Assembly (NCBI GenBank): GCA_002314055.1
Contig: DCBP01000128.1
Location: 1 to 50,952 of the forward strand
Source of the DNA: Prevotella sp. UBA1104
GTDB lineage: Bacteria > Bacteroidota > Bacteroidia > Bacteroidales > Bacteroidaceae
Length of the DNA: 50,952 nt
Reading direction: 5' to 3'
Numbering within the stretch: the first letter of the stretch is position 1; each line of letters opens with the position of its first letter. The notes below the pieces were generated by a model. It made no database searches and was not told the DNA's origin. It saw only the letters and a program-made list of their open reading frames with translations. The position numbers and the translations under genes were made by a program. Positions 17,596-26,972 of this stretch are shown piece after piece.

Positions 17596-18963
17596 ATGGC
17601 TGAGGAAACAGCAACATCAAACAAAAAGCTTAAAGGGGACGGAACTATTTGGGCAGTTTTCATAATACTCTGTCTTATCAGTATCGTCGAGGTATTCAGT
17701 GCCTCGAGCAATCTGACCTACAAGACTTCCAACTATTGGGGACCGGTCATCAAACACACTCTACTCCTCGGAGTTGGAGTGGTTTTCATGGTGGCTACAA
17801 TGAACATAAAATGCAAATATTTCAAGATTGTTACTCCTTTTGCATTATTGGGATCATTTTTGGCACTGATAGTTTGTTTCTTCATTGGAGCCGTAAACGA
17901 CGGACACCGGTGGATTCCAATTCCCGGAACCGGACTGCAGTTTCAGCCTTCGGAAATAGCAAAGGGGGCTGTTGTTATGGCTACGGCACAGATTCTTAGT
18001 GCGATGCAGACACCCAACGGAGTTGACAAGGATGCTTTTAGGTTCATATTTTGGATCTGTTGCGTCTTTCTCACTCTTATCGGACTTGAAAATCTGTCTA
18101 CTGCCATGCTTCTTGGCATCGTTGTGGTGCTAATGATGTGGATAGGGAAAGTTCCTAAAAGACAACTTGGAAAGCTCTTCGGCGGAGTTGCAGTACTCGT
18201 TGTTTTTGCAATCAGCGCAATCATGGTTTTCGGTACTGACAAGAATGACACTGAAGCTGTAAGCCCTAAAATGTCCATGGTCGACAGTTCTTTAAAGAAG
18301 GATGCAGTGCAGAAAAAAGAGAGCAAAGGAATCTTCCACCGACTTGACACTTGGAAAAGCCGAATAGATAAGTTCTTGACTCACAAGCAAGTGCCACCAG
18401 AGGAATTCGACCTCAACAACGAGGCACAAGTGGGCTACTCAAATATTGCCATAGCATCATCAAACATGGTGGGCAAGGGACCGGGTAACTCTACGGCAAG
18501 AGACTATCTGCCACAGGCTTTCTCCGACTTCATCTATGCAATCATTGTTGAAGAGACAGGTGTCGTGGGAGCATTCATCGTTTGTCTGCTGTATATAATA
18601 ATACTGTTCCGCACTGCAGCAATTGCCAACAGGTGTGTAAACACATTCCCGGCTCTACTTATCATAGGCTTCTCTCTGCTGCTTGTTACACAGGCACTGT
18701 TTAACATGATGGTTGCCGTAGGGCTCGCCCCTGTTACCGGTCAGCCGCTACCTCTAATAAGTAAGGGAGGAACATCGTCTATCGTGAACTGCGTTTATAT
18801 CGGAGTTATACTGAGCGTCAGCTATTCTGCAAAGAAAAAGGACAATACTAACGATGAGAATACACGACCCGCAAAGAAGAAAATAACCGCCATCGATGCT
18901 CTAAAAAAAGTAAATGCAGCCGATGGCATGAAACCAGCTACAGCAACAGTTGCTGCTAACTGA
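17596..18963 (+). CDS. ftsW: SEDS glycosyltransferase FtsW
   Basis: Septal peptidoglycan glycosyltransferase partnering FtsI. The 455 residues carry about ten transmembrane helices, the GTGLQFQPSEIAKGA motif, the extracellular segment FIYAIIVEETGVVG, and GLAPVTGQPLPLISKGGTSSI near the end of the membrane domain. A large extracytoplasmic loop (about residues 220-300) precedes the catalytic region. The cytoplasmic tail of about 45 residues is Lys-rich and longer than in E. coli. It sits between murD and murG with short spacers, as in other Bacteroidetes. Confidence 0.95.
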   Translation: MAEETATSNKKLKGDGTIWAVFIILCLISIVEVFSASSNLTYKTSNYWGPVIKHTLLLGVGVVFMVATMNIKCKYFKIVTPFALLGSFLALIVCFFIGAVNDGHRWIPIPGTGLQFQPSEIAKGAVVMATAQILSAMQTPNGVDKDAFRFIFWICCVFLTLIGLENLSTAMLLGIVVVLMMWIGKVPKRQLGKLFGGVAVLVVFAISAIMVFGTDKNDTEAVSPKMSMVDSSLKKDAVQKKESKGIFHRLDTWKSRIDKFLTHKQVPPEEFDLNNEAQVGYSNIAIASSNMVGKGPGNSTARDYLPQAFSDFIYAIIVEETGVVGAFIVCLLYIIILFRTAAIANRCVNTFPALLIIGFSLLLVTQALFNMMVAVGLAPVTGQPLPLISKGGTSSIVNCVYIGVILSVSYSAKKKDNTNDENTRPAKKKITAIDALKKVNAADGMKPATATVAAN

Positions 18964-19004
18964 AACAAAGACAATAAAAAGAATTAAGATAAAATACTAT
19001 AGTT

Positions 19005-20120
19005 ATGGATAATGAACTAAGAATCATAATAAGCGGAGGCGGAACAGGCGGACATATATTCCCCGCTGTCTCTATCGCCAACGCCATCAAGGCAAAACGG
19101 CCGGATGCCAAAATTCTATTTGTTGGAGCTTTGGGCAGAATGGAGATGCAACGCGTTCCTGCTGCCGGCTACGAAATCAAAGGTCTGCCAGTTAGAGGAC
19201 TAATACGCCCACTATGGTCACCGAAGAATATCGGAGTACTTGTCGACTATCTGAAAAGTAAGCACATGGCAAAAAAGATAATAAAAGACTTCAAGCCTAT
19301 GGCTGCCGTAGGTGTCGGCGGATATGCAAGCGGTGCTACCCTTGATGCCGCACATGCTTTGGGCGTACCGAGTCTTATACAGGAACAGAATTCGTATGCC
19401 GGAAAGACAAATAAGATGCTCTCTACTAAAGTCAATAAGATTTGTGTGGCTTACGACGGTATGGAGCGCTTCTTCCCTGCAGATAAGATTATGAAAACAG
19501 GTAATCCGGTAAGACAGAATATCGTAAATAGCGAAATTTCGCATGATGAGGCAGTAAAGGCATTCGGACTTGACCCTTCAAAAAAGACAATTCTTATTGT
19601 GGGTGGTAGTCTCGGGGCACGCACTGTAAACGAGAGTGTTCTCAAACATCTTGACGACATAAAAGAATCTGGCGTACAGTTTATATGGCAGACCGGCAAA
19701 TACTATAACGCAAAGATAATGCAGACGATGGAAAGCCACAAAGACATGCCTATGCTTAAAGTGCTCGACTTTATCGCTGACATGGGAGCTGCATACAAGG
19801 CTGCCGATCTCGTTATAAGCCGTGCCGGTGCAAGTAGCATCTCAGAATTCTGCCTCATCGGCAAACCGGTCATCCTCGTGCCTTCACCTAATGTGGCAGA
19901 AGACCATCAGACGAAAAACGCTATGGCGCTCGTGAACAAGGATGCTGCTCTTATGGTTAGGGATGCCGATGCAAGGGATAAGGTAATACAACTGGCTCTC
20001 GATACTGTAAAAGACGAAGGCAAACTACATAGTCTTGCAGAGAACGTAAAGGAACTCGGACTACCAGACTCTGCCGACATCATAGCCGATGAGGTACTGA
20101 AATTAGCAGAAAGAAAATAA
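19005..20120 (+). CDS. murG: UDP-GlcNAc--lipid I GlcNAc transferase
   Basis: Peripheral membrane GT-B enzyme that turns lipid I into lipid II. The 371 residues include GGGTGGHIFPA near the start, GVGGYASG, the LIQEQNSYAGKTNK segment, GGSLGAR at the domain boundary, and the UDP-GlcNAc site SRAGASSISEFCLIGKPVILVPSPNVAEDHQTKNA. All are standard. It lies 41 bp after ftsW and 22 bp before murC. Confidence 0.96.
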   Translation: MDNELRIIISGGGTGGHIFPAVSIANAIKAKRPDAKILFVGALGRMEMQRVPAAGYEIKGLPVRGLIRPLWSPKNIGVLVDYLKSKHMAKKIIKDFKPMAAVGVGGYASGATLDAAHALGVPSLIQEQNSYAGKTNKMLSTKVNKICVAYDGMERFFPADKIMKTGNPVRQNIVNSEISHDEAVKAFGLDPSKKTILIVGGSLGARTVNESVLKHLDDIKESGVQFIWQTGKYYNAKIMQTMESHKDMPMLKVLDFIADMGAAYKAADLVISRAGASSISEFCLIGKPVILVPSPNVAEDHQTKNAMALVNKDAALMVRDADARDKVIQLALDTVKDEGKLHSLAENVKELGLPDSADIIADEVLKLAERK

Positions 20121-20142
20121 TAAACCTTATATATCAGAAACA

Positions 20143-21528
20143 ATGGAACTAAAAGATATTAAAGCTGTATATTTCATCGGTGCCGGTGGCATCGGAATGA
20201 GTGCCATCGCACGCTATTTCATCCATCGCGGACTTGTTGTAGCAGGCTACGACAAAACACCGTCTACACTTACTGCACAACTTGAAAAAGAAGGCATGCT
20301 GATTCATTATGAAGAGAATGTTAACGACATTCCGCATGCATGCAAAAAACAAGAATCTACTCTTGTGGTTTATACTCCAGCTATTCCACAAGAACATAAA
20401 GAACTTGTATTCTTCCGCGAGAATAATTTCGATGTGGAAAAAAGAGCCCAAGTACTTGGAATGCTGACAAGGACTCACAAAGGACTTTGTGTTGCCGGAA
20501 CTCACGGAAAGACAACAACCTCAACCATGTGCGCCCACATCATGCATCAAAGTTCAATTGACTGCAATGCCTTTCTTGGCGGCATCTCGAAGAACTACGG
20601 AACAAACTATATTCTCAGCAAGAAGAGCGACTTTGTAGTAATCGAGGCAGACGAGTTCGACAGGAGTTTCCACTGGTTGCGCCCATGGATGAGTGTCATA
20701 ACGTCAACAGACCCTGACCACCTCGACATCTATGGCACTAAAGAAGCTTATCTCGAAAGCTTCCGCCACTATTCGTCTCTTATCCAGCCAGGCGGTGCAC
20801 TGATTATCCATACTGATTTGGAAATGAAAGCTGATGTTCAAGATGGCGTGAAAGTCTATGAATACAGTCGCGACAAAGGTGACTTCCATGCTGAGAACAT
20901 AAAAATCGAAAATGGAGAAATCACTTTCGATTTCATCTCACCTGTTGAAAGCATCAGTAACGTTCAGCTCGGACAACCTGTTCCAATCAACATAGAAAAC
21001 GCTGTAGCTGCAATGGCAATGGCACAACTCAACGGATGTACAGCCGAGGAACTGAAATACGGAATAAGCACTTATCATGGTGTTGACCGCCGCTTCGACT
21101 TCAAGATTAAAACCGACAATCTTGTGTTCATGAGCGACTACGCTCATCACCCGAAAGAGATTTACCAGAGCGCAAAGAGCATCAGAGAACTCTACAAGGA
21201 CAAAAAGATTACAGCAATCTTCCAGCCGCATCTGTATACAAGAACTCGCGACTTCTACAAAGACTTTGCAAAAAGTCTCAGTCTTCTCGACAGAGTAGTT
21301 CTCTGCGACATCTATCCGGCAAGAGAGGAACCAATACCAGGTGTTACTTCAAAGCTTATCTATGATAATCTTGAAGATGGTGTAGAGAAGGAAATGATAC
21401 ACAAGGAGGACGTTCTCAACTACGTCAAAGACCACGACTTTGAAGTCCTCGTAGTCCTCGGTGCTGGCGACCTCGACAACTACGTTCCGCAAATAGAGAA
21501 GATTCTTGAGGCAAAGCTCTCAAAATAA
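20143..21528 (+). CDS. murC: UDP-MurNAc--L-alanine ligase
   Basis: First of the amino acid-adding Mur ligases. The 461 residues contain FIGAGGIGMSAIARYF (UDP-MurNAc binding), the ATP loop GTHGKTTT, VIEADEFDRSFHWL, TSTDPDHLDIY, GVDRRFDFK and DYAHHPKEI, all in the family order. No D-Ala-D-Ala ligase (ddl) or murB follows; ftsQ comes next after 48 bp. murF is likewise not in the window, so those steps are encoded elsewhere. Confidence 0.96.
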   Translation: MELKDIKAVYFIGAGGIGMSAIARYFIHRGLVVAGYDKTPSTLTAQLEKEGMLIHYEENVNDIPHACKKQESTLVVYTPAIPQEHKELVFFRENNFDVEKRAQVLGMLTRTHKGLCVAGTHGKTTTSTMCAHIMHQSSIDCNAFLGGISKNYGTNYILSKKSDFVVIEADEFDRSFHWLRPWMSVITSTDPDHLDIYGTKEAYLESFRHYSSLIQPGGALIIHTDLEMKADVQDGVKVYEYSRDKGDFHAENIKIENGEITFDFISPVESISNVQLGQPVPINIENAVAAMAMAQLNGCTAEELKYGISTYHGVDRRFDFKIKTDNLVFMSDYAHHPKEIYQSAKSIRELYKDKKITAIFQPHLYTRTRDFYKDFAKSLSLLDRVVLCDIYPAREEPIPGVTSKLIYDNLEDGVEKEMIHKEDVLNYVKDHDFEVLVVLGAGDLDNYVPQIEKILEAKLSK

Positions 21529-21576
21529 GAGAACAACTCAGCAAATAAAAACAGAAAAGAATAAATACAGACATAG

Positions 21577-22383
21577 ATGCGCCCGATATATAAAAGGCTG
21601 ATAATAATAATGCTCGATTTCATACTCCTTGTGTATGTCTTCGTTGCCATGATCTCGTTCAACAAGCCGGACGAGAGCAAAAAGCTATGCTCTGAGGTGA
21701 ACATACAGATTGCTGACCAAAATGCCAACGGATTCCTTAGTGCGGCGGAAGTGAAAAAAATACTTATCACAAACCGCATGTATCCGCTGAACAGCAAAAT
21801 GACGGAAGTAAAGCCAAGACTTATAGAAGACTTGCTTTGCAAAAGTCCGTTCGTAAGCACGGCTCAATGCTACAAGACCCAGAACAACCACGTATGCATC
21901 AGCATTACACAACGTCTGCCTATCATACGCATCAAAAGTCAACAGGGCGACGACTATTACCTTGACGACAAGGGCGGAATAATGCCAAATTCAAAATACA
22001 CCTCCGACCTTATCATCGCCACAGGCAACATCAACCAGTGGTTTGCCCGCAACTACATAGCACAGTTTGCCGATGCGATAATGGCAAATGACCTATGGAA
22101 AAATATGTTCGAACAAATAAATGTACTACCCAACCACGGTATCGAACTGGTACCGCGTGTCGGTAGCCACATCGTTTATCTGGGCAATCTGCCGCAGTCA
22201 CCTTATTTCTCAAAGCGAAAGGAACTGATAGACGACTTTGTAAAGCGTAAGCTCACTCGTCTTGAAAAATTCTACAAATATGGTCTAAGCCAAGTGGGGT
22301 GGAACAAATACCCATACATAAACCTGGAATTCGACAACCAAATTATATGCAAGAAACATAAAAAGCAACCTGAAAATATATAG
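21577..22383 (+). CDS. ftsQ: FtsQ-like cell division protein
   Basis: Bitopic division protein linking the FtsLB complex to the divisome. The 268 residues have a short cytoplasmic N-terminus, one transmembrane helix (about residues 7-27), a POTRA-like domain (about 45-110, including a segment ending ITQRLPIIRIKS) and a beta domain. No strong sequence signature exists for FtsQ in this phylum; the call rests on topology and its place between murC and ftsA. It ends 4 bp before ftsA. Confidence 0.87.
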   Translation: MRPIYKRLIIIMLDFILLVYVFVAMISFNKPDESKKLCSEVNIQIADQNANGFLSAAEVKKILITNRMYPLNSKMTEVKPRLIEDLLCKSPFVSTAQCYKTQNNHVCISITQRLPIIRIKSQQGDDYYLDDKGGIMPNSKYTSDLIIATGNINQWFARNYIAQFADAIMANDLWKNMFEQINVLPNHGIELVPRVGSHIVYLGNLPQSPYFSKRKELIDDFVKRKLTRLEKFYKYGLSQVGWNKYPYINLEFDNQIICKKHKKQPENI

Positions 22384-22387
22384 TAAT

Positions 22388-23914
22388 ATGCCAGCAAAGG
22401 ATTTTATAGTAGCAATTGAACTGGGCTCATCCAAGATTAGGGGAATAGCCGGAGGAAAGAATGCCGACGGCAGTATAGCAGTGTATGCCATTGCCAGCGA
22501 AGACTCCCTTGGCAATATCCGTAAGGGTATCGTCTACAATATCGAGAAGACAGTACAGAGTATTACAAACATCGTTAGAAAACTGAAGACGGCTCTCAAC
22601 AGAGATATCTCTCAAGTTTACGTTGGAGTCGGCGGACAGTCTATTCTCAGCGTGAAACACGAGATAACAAAAGACCTGCCAAGCGATACCATCATAACAC
22701 AACAGATGGTAAACGAACTGATGGACGCCAACCGAAACAAAGCGTATGCAGACAAGGAGATTCTGGATGTAGCAATACAGGAATATAAGGTTGGCAACGA
22801 CCTTCAGACTGATCCGGCAGGCATACAGGCTGACCGGCTGACCGGCAATTTCCTCAATATCCTATGGAGAAAAGCCTTCTACGACCGTCTGAACGACTGC
22901 TTTGAGCGTGCCAACATCAAGATTGCCGAACTCGACATCGCACCGCTCGCTCTTGCCGACTGCATCCTCGACGACACGTCGAAACGCGCCGGATGCCTGC
23001 TCGTCGACCTTGGCTACGACACCACTACAATGCTTGTCTACCACAAGAACATCCTGCGACATATTGCCGTAATTCCTCTTGGAGGCAAAAATATAACAAA
23101 AGACCTCACCACTCTCAACATCGACGATGAAGTGGCAGAAAAGATGAAACGCAAATACGGCAGCGCATACAATGAGCCGGAGGAACTGAACAAGACGATG
23201 GAATTCTCTGTCGATCTGGAGCATAAGGTATCAAGCGTTAAGTTCCAGCAAGTCGTTGAAGCAAGGATGCAGGAGATTATAGAAAACGTATGGGCTCAAG
23301 TATCACCGGAATATCAGGAGAAGCTGAACGGGGGAATAATCCTTACCGGTGGCGGAGCTAATCTGAAGAACGTAGAAACAGCTTTCCGCAAAAAGACAAA
23401 GATAGAAAAGATTACTACCGTGCAGTTCATTCCCGACAATGTGAACACAACAAGCAAAAATATCAGCGTGCCTCACGACGGAACGATGAACACACTTCTC
23501 GGACTGCTGAAGAAAGGCGACATGAGCTGCGACGGCGGCGAACTTAACATTCAGCAGAACATATTTGCTGCGGCTACAGGCAACAACGAAACGAAACCAG
23601 CCGCAGAGGCTACACCTCAAACCGAGCAAGCAACAACCTTCCCAAATATTCAGACAGGTACAGGAAGAGTACCTACACCGGGCGAGAAGTTTATCCAGGA
23701 ACGCCAGAACGACAAGAAAGAATGGGACAAAGCCCAACTCGACAACACCATAGAGGCATATGAGCGTTATATTTCCGCTTTCCCTAACGGCGATTACGTC
23801 AAGGAAGCAAACGCAAAGATTGACGAGATGAAACGCAAGGAAAGCTTCGGCAGCAAATGGGGAGCATTCAAGAGAAAGCTAAAAGACCTCATCACCGAGG
23901 GCGAGGACGAATAA
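22388..23914 (+). CDS. ftsA: Cell division protein FtsA with a long C-terminal extension
   Basis: Actin-like membrane tether for FtsZ. The core (about residues 1-390) has the ATPase segments IELGSSKIRGIAGG, LLVDLGYDTTTMLVY and GGIILTGGGANLKN and the 1C subdomain. After it comes an extension of roughly 110 residues absent from E. coli FtsA (420 residues): a Thr/Pro/Gln-rich linker, then a helical piece resembling a TPR/YbgF unit (IEAYERYISAFPNGDYVKEANAKID), then a terminal amphipathic basic helix (WGAFKRKLKDLI) that is the likely membrane-targeting sequence. Total 508 residues. It is 60 bp upstream of ftsZ. Confidence 0.93.
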   Translation: MPAKDFIVAIELGSSKIRGIAGGKNADGSIAVYAIASEDSLGNIRKGIVYNIEKTVQSITNIVRKLKTALNRDISQVYVGVGGQSILSVKHEITKDLPSDTIITQQMVNELMDANRNKAYADKEILDVAIQEYKVGNDLQTDPAGIQADRLTGNFLNILWRKAFYDRLNDCFERANIKIAELDIAPLALADCILDDTSKRAGCLLVDLGYDTTTMLVYHKNILRHIAVIPLGGKNITKDLTTLNIDDEVAEKMKRKYGSAYNEPEELNKTMEFSVDLEHKVSSVKFQQVVEARMQEIIENVWAQVSPEYQEKLNGGIILTGGGANLKNVETAFRKKTKIEKITTVQFIPDNVNTTSKNISVPHDGTMNTLLGLLKKGDMSCDGGELNIQQNIFAAATGNNETKPAAEATPQTEQATTFPNIQTGTGRVPTPGEKFIQERQNDKKEWDKAQLDNTIEAYERYISAFPNGDYVKEANAKIDEMKRKESFGSKWGAFKRKLKDLITEGEDE

Positions 23915-23974
23915 AACCACAGAGCATATATAAACCGCTCTAAACAAGAAAAGAAAAATTAAAGAAATAAAGAT

Positions 23975-25303
23975 ATGGCAGACGATAAGAAGATTGGCAG
24001 AATGGCATTAGCATTCGGCGAGCCAGACAAGCCACAAAGCATAATTAAGGTTATCGGTGTTGGAGGAGGAGGAGGCAACGCAGTAAACCACATGTACCGT
24101 GAGGGTATCCACGATGTTACTTTCGTTCTTTGCAACACCGATAAGAAGGCTCTCGATGATTCTCCAGTACCTGTCCACCTGCAGCTCGGAGAAGAAGGTC
24201 TTGGAGCCGGAAACAATCCGGAAACGGGTAAAGAAAAAGCTGTGGAGAGCGAAGGCGAAATACGCAACATGCTCAACGACGGCACTAAGATGGTATTCAT
24301 CACAGCCGGAATGGGTGGCGGTACTGGTACCGGAGCCGGTCCGGAGGTGGCGCGCATCGCCAAGGACATGGGTATACTTACCGTAGGTATCGTTACCATC
24401 CCATTCAAATGGGAAGGAAAGAAGAAGATTCTGAAGGCCCTTGCCGGAGTAGAGCGCATGGCAAAGAATGTTGACGCCCTGCTGGTAATCAACAACGAGC
24501 GTCTCTTCTCCATCTACGGACAGCTTTCCGTTGAGGATGCCTTCGGCAAGGCCGACGACACTCTGAGCATCGCAGCAAAGAGCATCGCTGAGATTATCAC
24601 CATGCACGGTATCATCAACCTCGACTTCAACGATGTTAAGACAGTATTGAAAGACGGTGGCGTAGCTCTCATGAGCACAGGCTACGGTGAGGGCGAAGAC
24701 CGCATGAAGAAGGCAATAAACGCAGCCCTACACTCTCCGTTGCTCAACGACAACGATGTGTACCACTCAAAGAAGATTCTTCTCTCCGTGTCGTTCTCTG
24801 GCGGCAAAGACGGTAAGGGAACTCTTATGATGGAAGAGATGACAGCAGTGAACGAGTTCATGGACGGCTTCGACGACGATATCGAGACGAAATGGGGCCT
24901 CTCCAACGACCCTGAACTGGGCGACAAGATTAAGGTTACTATCCTCGCCACAGGCTTCGGCGTGAAGGTGGAAGACGGCAAGATGAACATCACCGACCAG
25001 AAGGCAATAAACGCTGCTGCTATCCGCGAGAAGCGCGAAAAGGAGGCTGCCGAACAAAACCTCATCGACCAGTACTACGGCAACGACGTGAACGGCGAGA
25101 AGCGTTTCAAGCCGCGCTGCTTTATCTTCAGCGAAGAAGACCTCGACAACGACAACCTCATCTCTGCCGTTGAGACTACACCTACATACAAGCGTTCCAA
25201 GCTCCAGTATGACGAACTGAAGAAGCAGTCGAAGGGAGACACCGCTACCGAAGCGGCGACACCTAAGCAGACGCCCATAACGGGGACGATAAAATTCAGT
25301 TAG
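23975..25303 (+). CDS. ftsZ: Cell division protein FtsZ
   Basis: Tubulin-like GTPase forming the Z ring. The 442 residues contain GVGGGGGNAVNHM, the tubulin signature GGGTGTG at 114-120, the NNERLF and LDFNDVKTVL (T7 loop) segments, and a normal polymerisation core to about residue 335. The C-terminal region has a charged linker, a peptide TPTYKRSKLQYDEL about 40 residues from the end that resembles the conserved FtsZ tail (IPAFLR-type), and then an extra Thr/Pro-rich tail ending GTIKFS. The displaced tail motif is unusual compared with the textbook arrangement. Confidence 0.97.
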   Translation: MADDKKIGRMALAFGEPDKPQSIIKVIGVGGGGGNAVNHMYREGIHDVTFVLCNTDKKALDDSPVPVHLQLGEEGLGAGNNPETGKEKAVESEGEIRNMLNDGTKMVFITAGMGGGTGTGAGPEVARIAKDMGILTVGIVTIPFKWEGKKKILKALAGVERMAKNVDALLVINNERLFSIYGQLSVEDAFGKADDTLSIAAKSIAEIITMHGIINLDFNDVKTVLKDGGVALMSTGYGEGEDRMKKAINAALHSPLLNDNDVYHSKKILLSVSFSGGKDGKGTLMMEEMTAVNEFMDGFDDDIETKWGLSNDPELGDKIKVTILATGFGVKVEDGKMNITDQKAINAAAIREKREKEAAEQNLIDQYYGNDVNGEKRFKPRCFIFSEEDLDNDNLISAVETTPTYKRSKLQYDELKKQSKGDTATEAATPKQTPITGTIKFS

Positions 25304-25375
25304 AATATTTTTATCAACATATTTAGGAAGAGGGGTTGTTCGCAGCTCCTCTTTTAATTTAAAACACTTAAAGTT

Positions 25376-25822
25376 ATGTTATACGATCAAGTAAGCAATG
25401 ACATCAAGGAGGCTATGAAAGCCCGCGACAAGGTGCGTCTTGAGACCTTGCGCAACATCAAGAAGGTATTTATCGAGGCAAAGACAGCCCCGGGAGCCAA
25501 CGACACCCTTGAGGACGCTGCCGCACTGAAGATTCTTGCCAAGCTCGCCAAGCAGGGCAAGGAATCTGCCGCTACCTTCGAACAGCAAAACCGACCGGAC
25601 CTTGCCGAAGAGGAGCTGGCACAAGTTCGCGTCATCGAGGAGTATCTGCCGAAGCCACTGACGGCAGAGGAGATTGAAACAGAGGTCAAGGCTATTATCG
25701 CCGAGACTGGAGCATCATCCATCAAGGAGATGGGTAAGGTTATGGGCGTTGCCAGCAAGAAGATGGCTGGCAGGGCTGACGGAAAGATGATTTCGGATAT
25801 TGTAAAGAAACTGTTGGCGTAA
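25376..25822 (+). CDS. GatB/YqeY domain protein
   Basis: Small protein of 148 residues matching the YqeY family: MLYDQVSNDIKEAMKARDKVRLETLRNIKKVFIEAK at the start, VRVIEEYLPKPLTAEEI, and GKVMGVASKKMAGRADGKMISDIVKKLL at the end. The last region resembles the tRNA-binding tail domain of the amidotransferase subunit GatB, but the catalytic partner is absent. Its cellular role is not established. It follows ftsZ by 72 bp and is the last gene before a strong terminator, so it probably belongs to the dcw transcript. Confidence 0.9.
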   Translation: MLYDQVSNDIKEAMKARDKVRLETLRNIKKVFIEAKTAPGANDTLEDAAALKILAKLAKQGKESAATFEQQNRPDLAEEELAQVRVIEEYLPKPLTAEEIETEVKAIIAETGASSIKEMGKVMGVASKKMAGRADGKMISDIVKKLLA

Positions 25823-25843
25823 TAAAATCATATACTGACAGAA

Positions 25844-25888
25844 CCACACCCAACCAATATAAAAAACGAGTTGGGTGTGGCTTTATTT
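25844..25888 (+). terminator. Intrinsic terminator closing the dcw cluster
   Basis: Perfect 11-bp stem (CCACACCCAAC 25844-25854 with GTTGGGTGTGG 25870-25880), 15-nt loop, followed by CTTTATTT. It lies 21 bp past the YqeY-like gene. Confidence 0.9.
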
Positions 25889-25930
25889 CCAAATAAATTC
25901 AATAAAGACTACCATTTAAATTATGGTAAA

Positions 25931-26179
25931 ATGAAGAATAGATTTTTAATGTCATCAATTCAGTGGATAGTAAGATACTGCACACAATTTATTATCATAT
26001 ATATATTGTCTGTCGTATTAAACAAGATATTCGCATTGATGGCAATAAGCTACAGAGTTCCATTATCACTTGTTATCGTATTATCCATTTGGTCTATCAT
26101 TGTAAGTTATTATTACAAAAGGAAGAAAGAGAAACAAGGAGGAAACGGTAAAGATGGAAAAATGAATGAATCAGAATAA
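25931..26179 (+). CDS. Small membrane protein of unknown function
   Basis: From the ATG at 25931 the protein has 82 residues with two predicted transmembrane helices (about 16-35 and 38-60) and a basic, hydrophilic tail (YYKRKKEKQGGNGKDGKMNESE). An in-frame TTG start at 25871 would lie inside the preceding terminator stem and is rejected. I do not recognise the family. It sits between the dcw terminator and the DUF805 gene and has no visible promoter of its own. Composition is AT-rich relative to the dcw genes. Confidence 0.55.
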   Translation: MKNRFLMSSIQWIVRYCTQFIIIYILSVVLNKIFALMAISYRVPLSLVIVLSIWSIIVSYYYKRKKEKQGGNGKDGKMNESE

Positions 26180-26285
26180 TGCCAACACGCAATTCTTTTG
26201 CCATCGTGCAGTTTGCATAAAGTCAAAAGGATTTTATGTCTTCCATAAAAGGCATCCGAAAGACCTACATCTCGAATAATTTATA

Positions 26286-26293
26286 TAAATTTG
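26286..26293 (+). promoter_or_regulatory. -7 promoter box of the DUF805 gene
   Basis: TAAATTTG matches TAnnTTTG and ends 23 bp before the ATG at 26317. No TTTG is visible at the -33 position. Confidence 0.5.
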
Positions 26294-26316
26294 CAAACAA
26301 TAAAAAACTACGGATT

Positions 26317-26880
26317 ATGAACACTACACCCAGCATGACATTTGCTGAAGCCTTGGCAAATGTCTTCAACACAACAAAGGCTTACGGCAACTACAGAGGA
26401 AGGGCACGCCGCTCTGAATTCTGGTACACCACACTCATCTGCATCATAATGTCCCTCGCCGTCGACGGCATAGGATATCTTGTGGAATCGGTATGGGAAA
26501 TAAACGGGTTCGTCAAAACAATGTTCACCGTATGTTCTGCATATTTTCTGATTGCCAACTATTCATGCCTGTGCCGCCGTATGCACGATATCGGGCGAAG
26601 TTGTCTTCTGCCGGGACTGACGCTATCCTTTGCTATCGTTGCCTTTATCTCGCTTATGTTAAGCCAGAATACAATAGGCAAATGGACTTGCATCGTTTTT
26701 TCTGCCATTACGTTTCTCCTGCTTGCCTACGTTCTGTTCCTCTGCACCAAAGACAGCGACAAGGGCAAGAACCGCTACGGCTATTCCGACAAATACGTTG
26801 ATCCCAACGACAATCCGGAGCTAAACAACAAGTTTTGGGAGGAATACGGCAACAAGGTGCTGGAAGACATAAAGCGATAA
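26317..26880 (+). CDS. DUF805 family membrane protein
   Basis: From the ATG at 26317 the protein has 187 residues. The N-terminal motif YGNYRGRARRSEFWYTTLI and the later CLCRRMHDIGRSC are the hallmarks of DUF805, a family of four-helix inner membrane proteins of unknown function; four hydrophobic segments are visible. The upstream frame from 26236 would run over the -7 box at 26286, so the later ATG is used. The last residues, EEYGNKVLED, are encoded by a 27-bp stretch repeated exactly after the next gene (28284-28310), which suggests that the downstream ATPase was inserted at this 3' end. Confidence 0.85.
   Translation: MNTTPSMTFAEALANVFNTTKAYGNYRGRARRSEFWYTTLICIIMSLAVDGIGYLVESVWEINGFVKTMFTVCSAYFLIANYSCLCRRMHDIGRSCLLPGLTLSFAIVAFISLMLSQNTIGKWTCIVFSAITFLLLAYVLFLCTKDSDKGKNRYGYSDKYVDPNDNPELNNKFWEEYGNKVLEDIKR
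26842..26868 (+). repeat. 27-bp direct repeat, left copy (end of DUF805 gene)
   Basis: Identical over 27 bp to 28284-28310 and spaced 1,442 bp from it. The left copy codes for EYGNKVLED at the C-terminus of the DUF805 protein. The two copies bracket the ATPase gene at 26973-28259. Confidence 0.9.
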
Positions 26881-26914
26881 AAAGAAGGAAAATCGGCTAA
26901 AAAGACAATATTGT

Positions 26915-26946
26915 TTTGTGGATTTGACAGAAAAACACTAATTTTG
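26915..26946 (+). promoter_or_regulatory. Promoter of the first orphan ATPase
   Basis: -33 TTTG (26915-26918), a 20-bp spacer and -7 TAATTTTG (26939-26946): a full Bacteroidetes consensus, 26 bp before the ATG. Confidence 0.85.
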
Positions 26947-26972
26947 TAAAATCGATTTAACGATATTGCTTT

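Noticed and set aside
25871..25930. TTG start extending the small membrane protein
   Set aside because: The start is within the right arm of the strong terminator that closes the dcw cluster.
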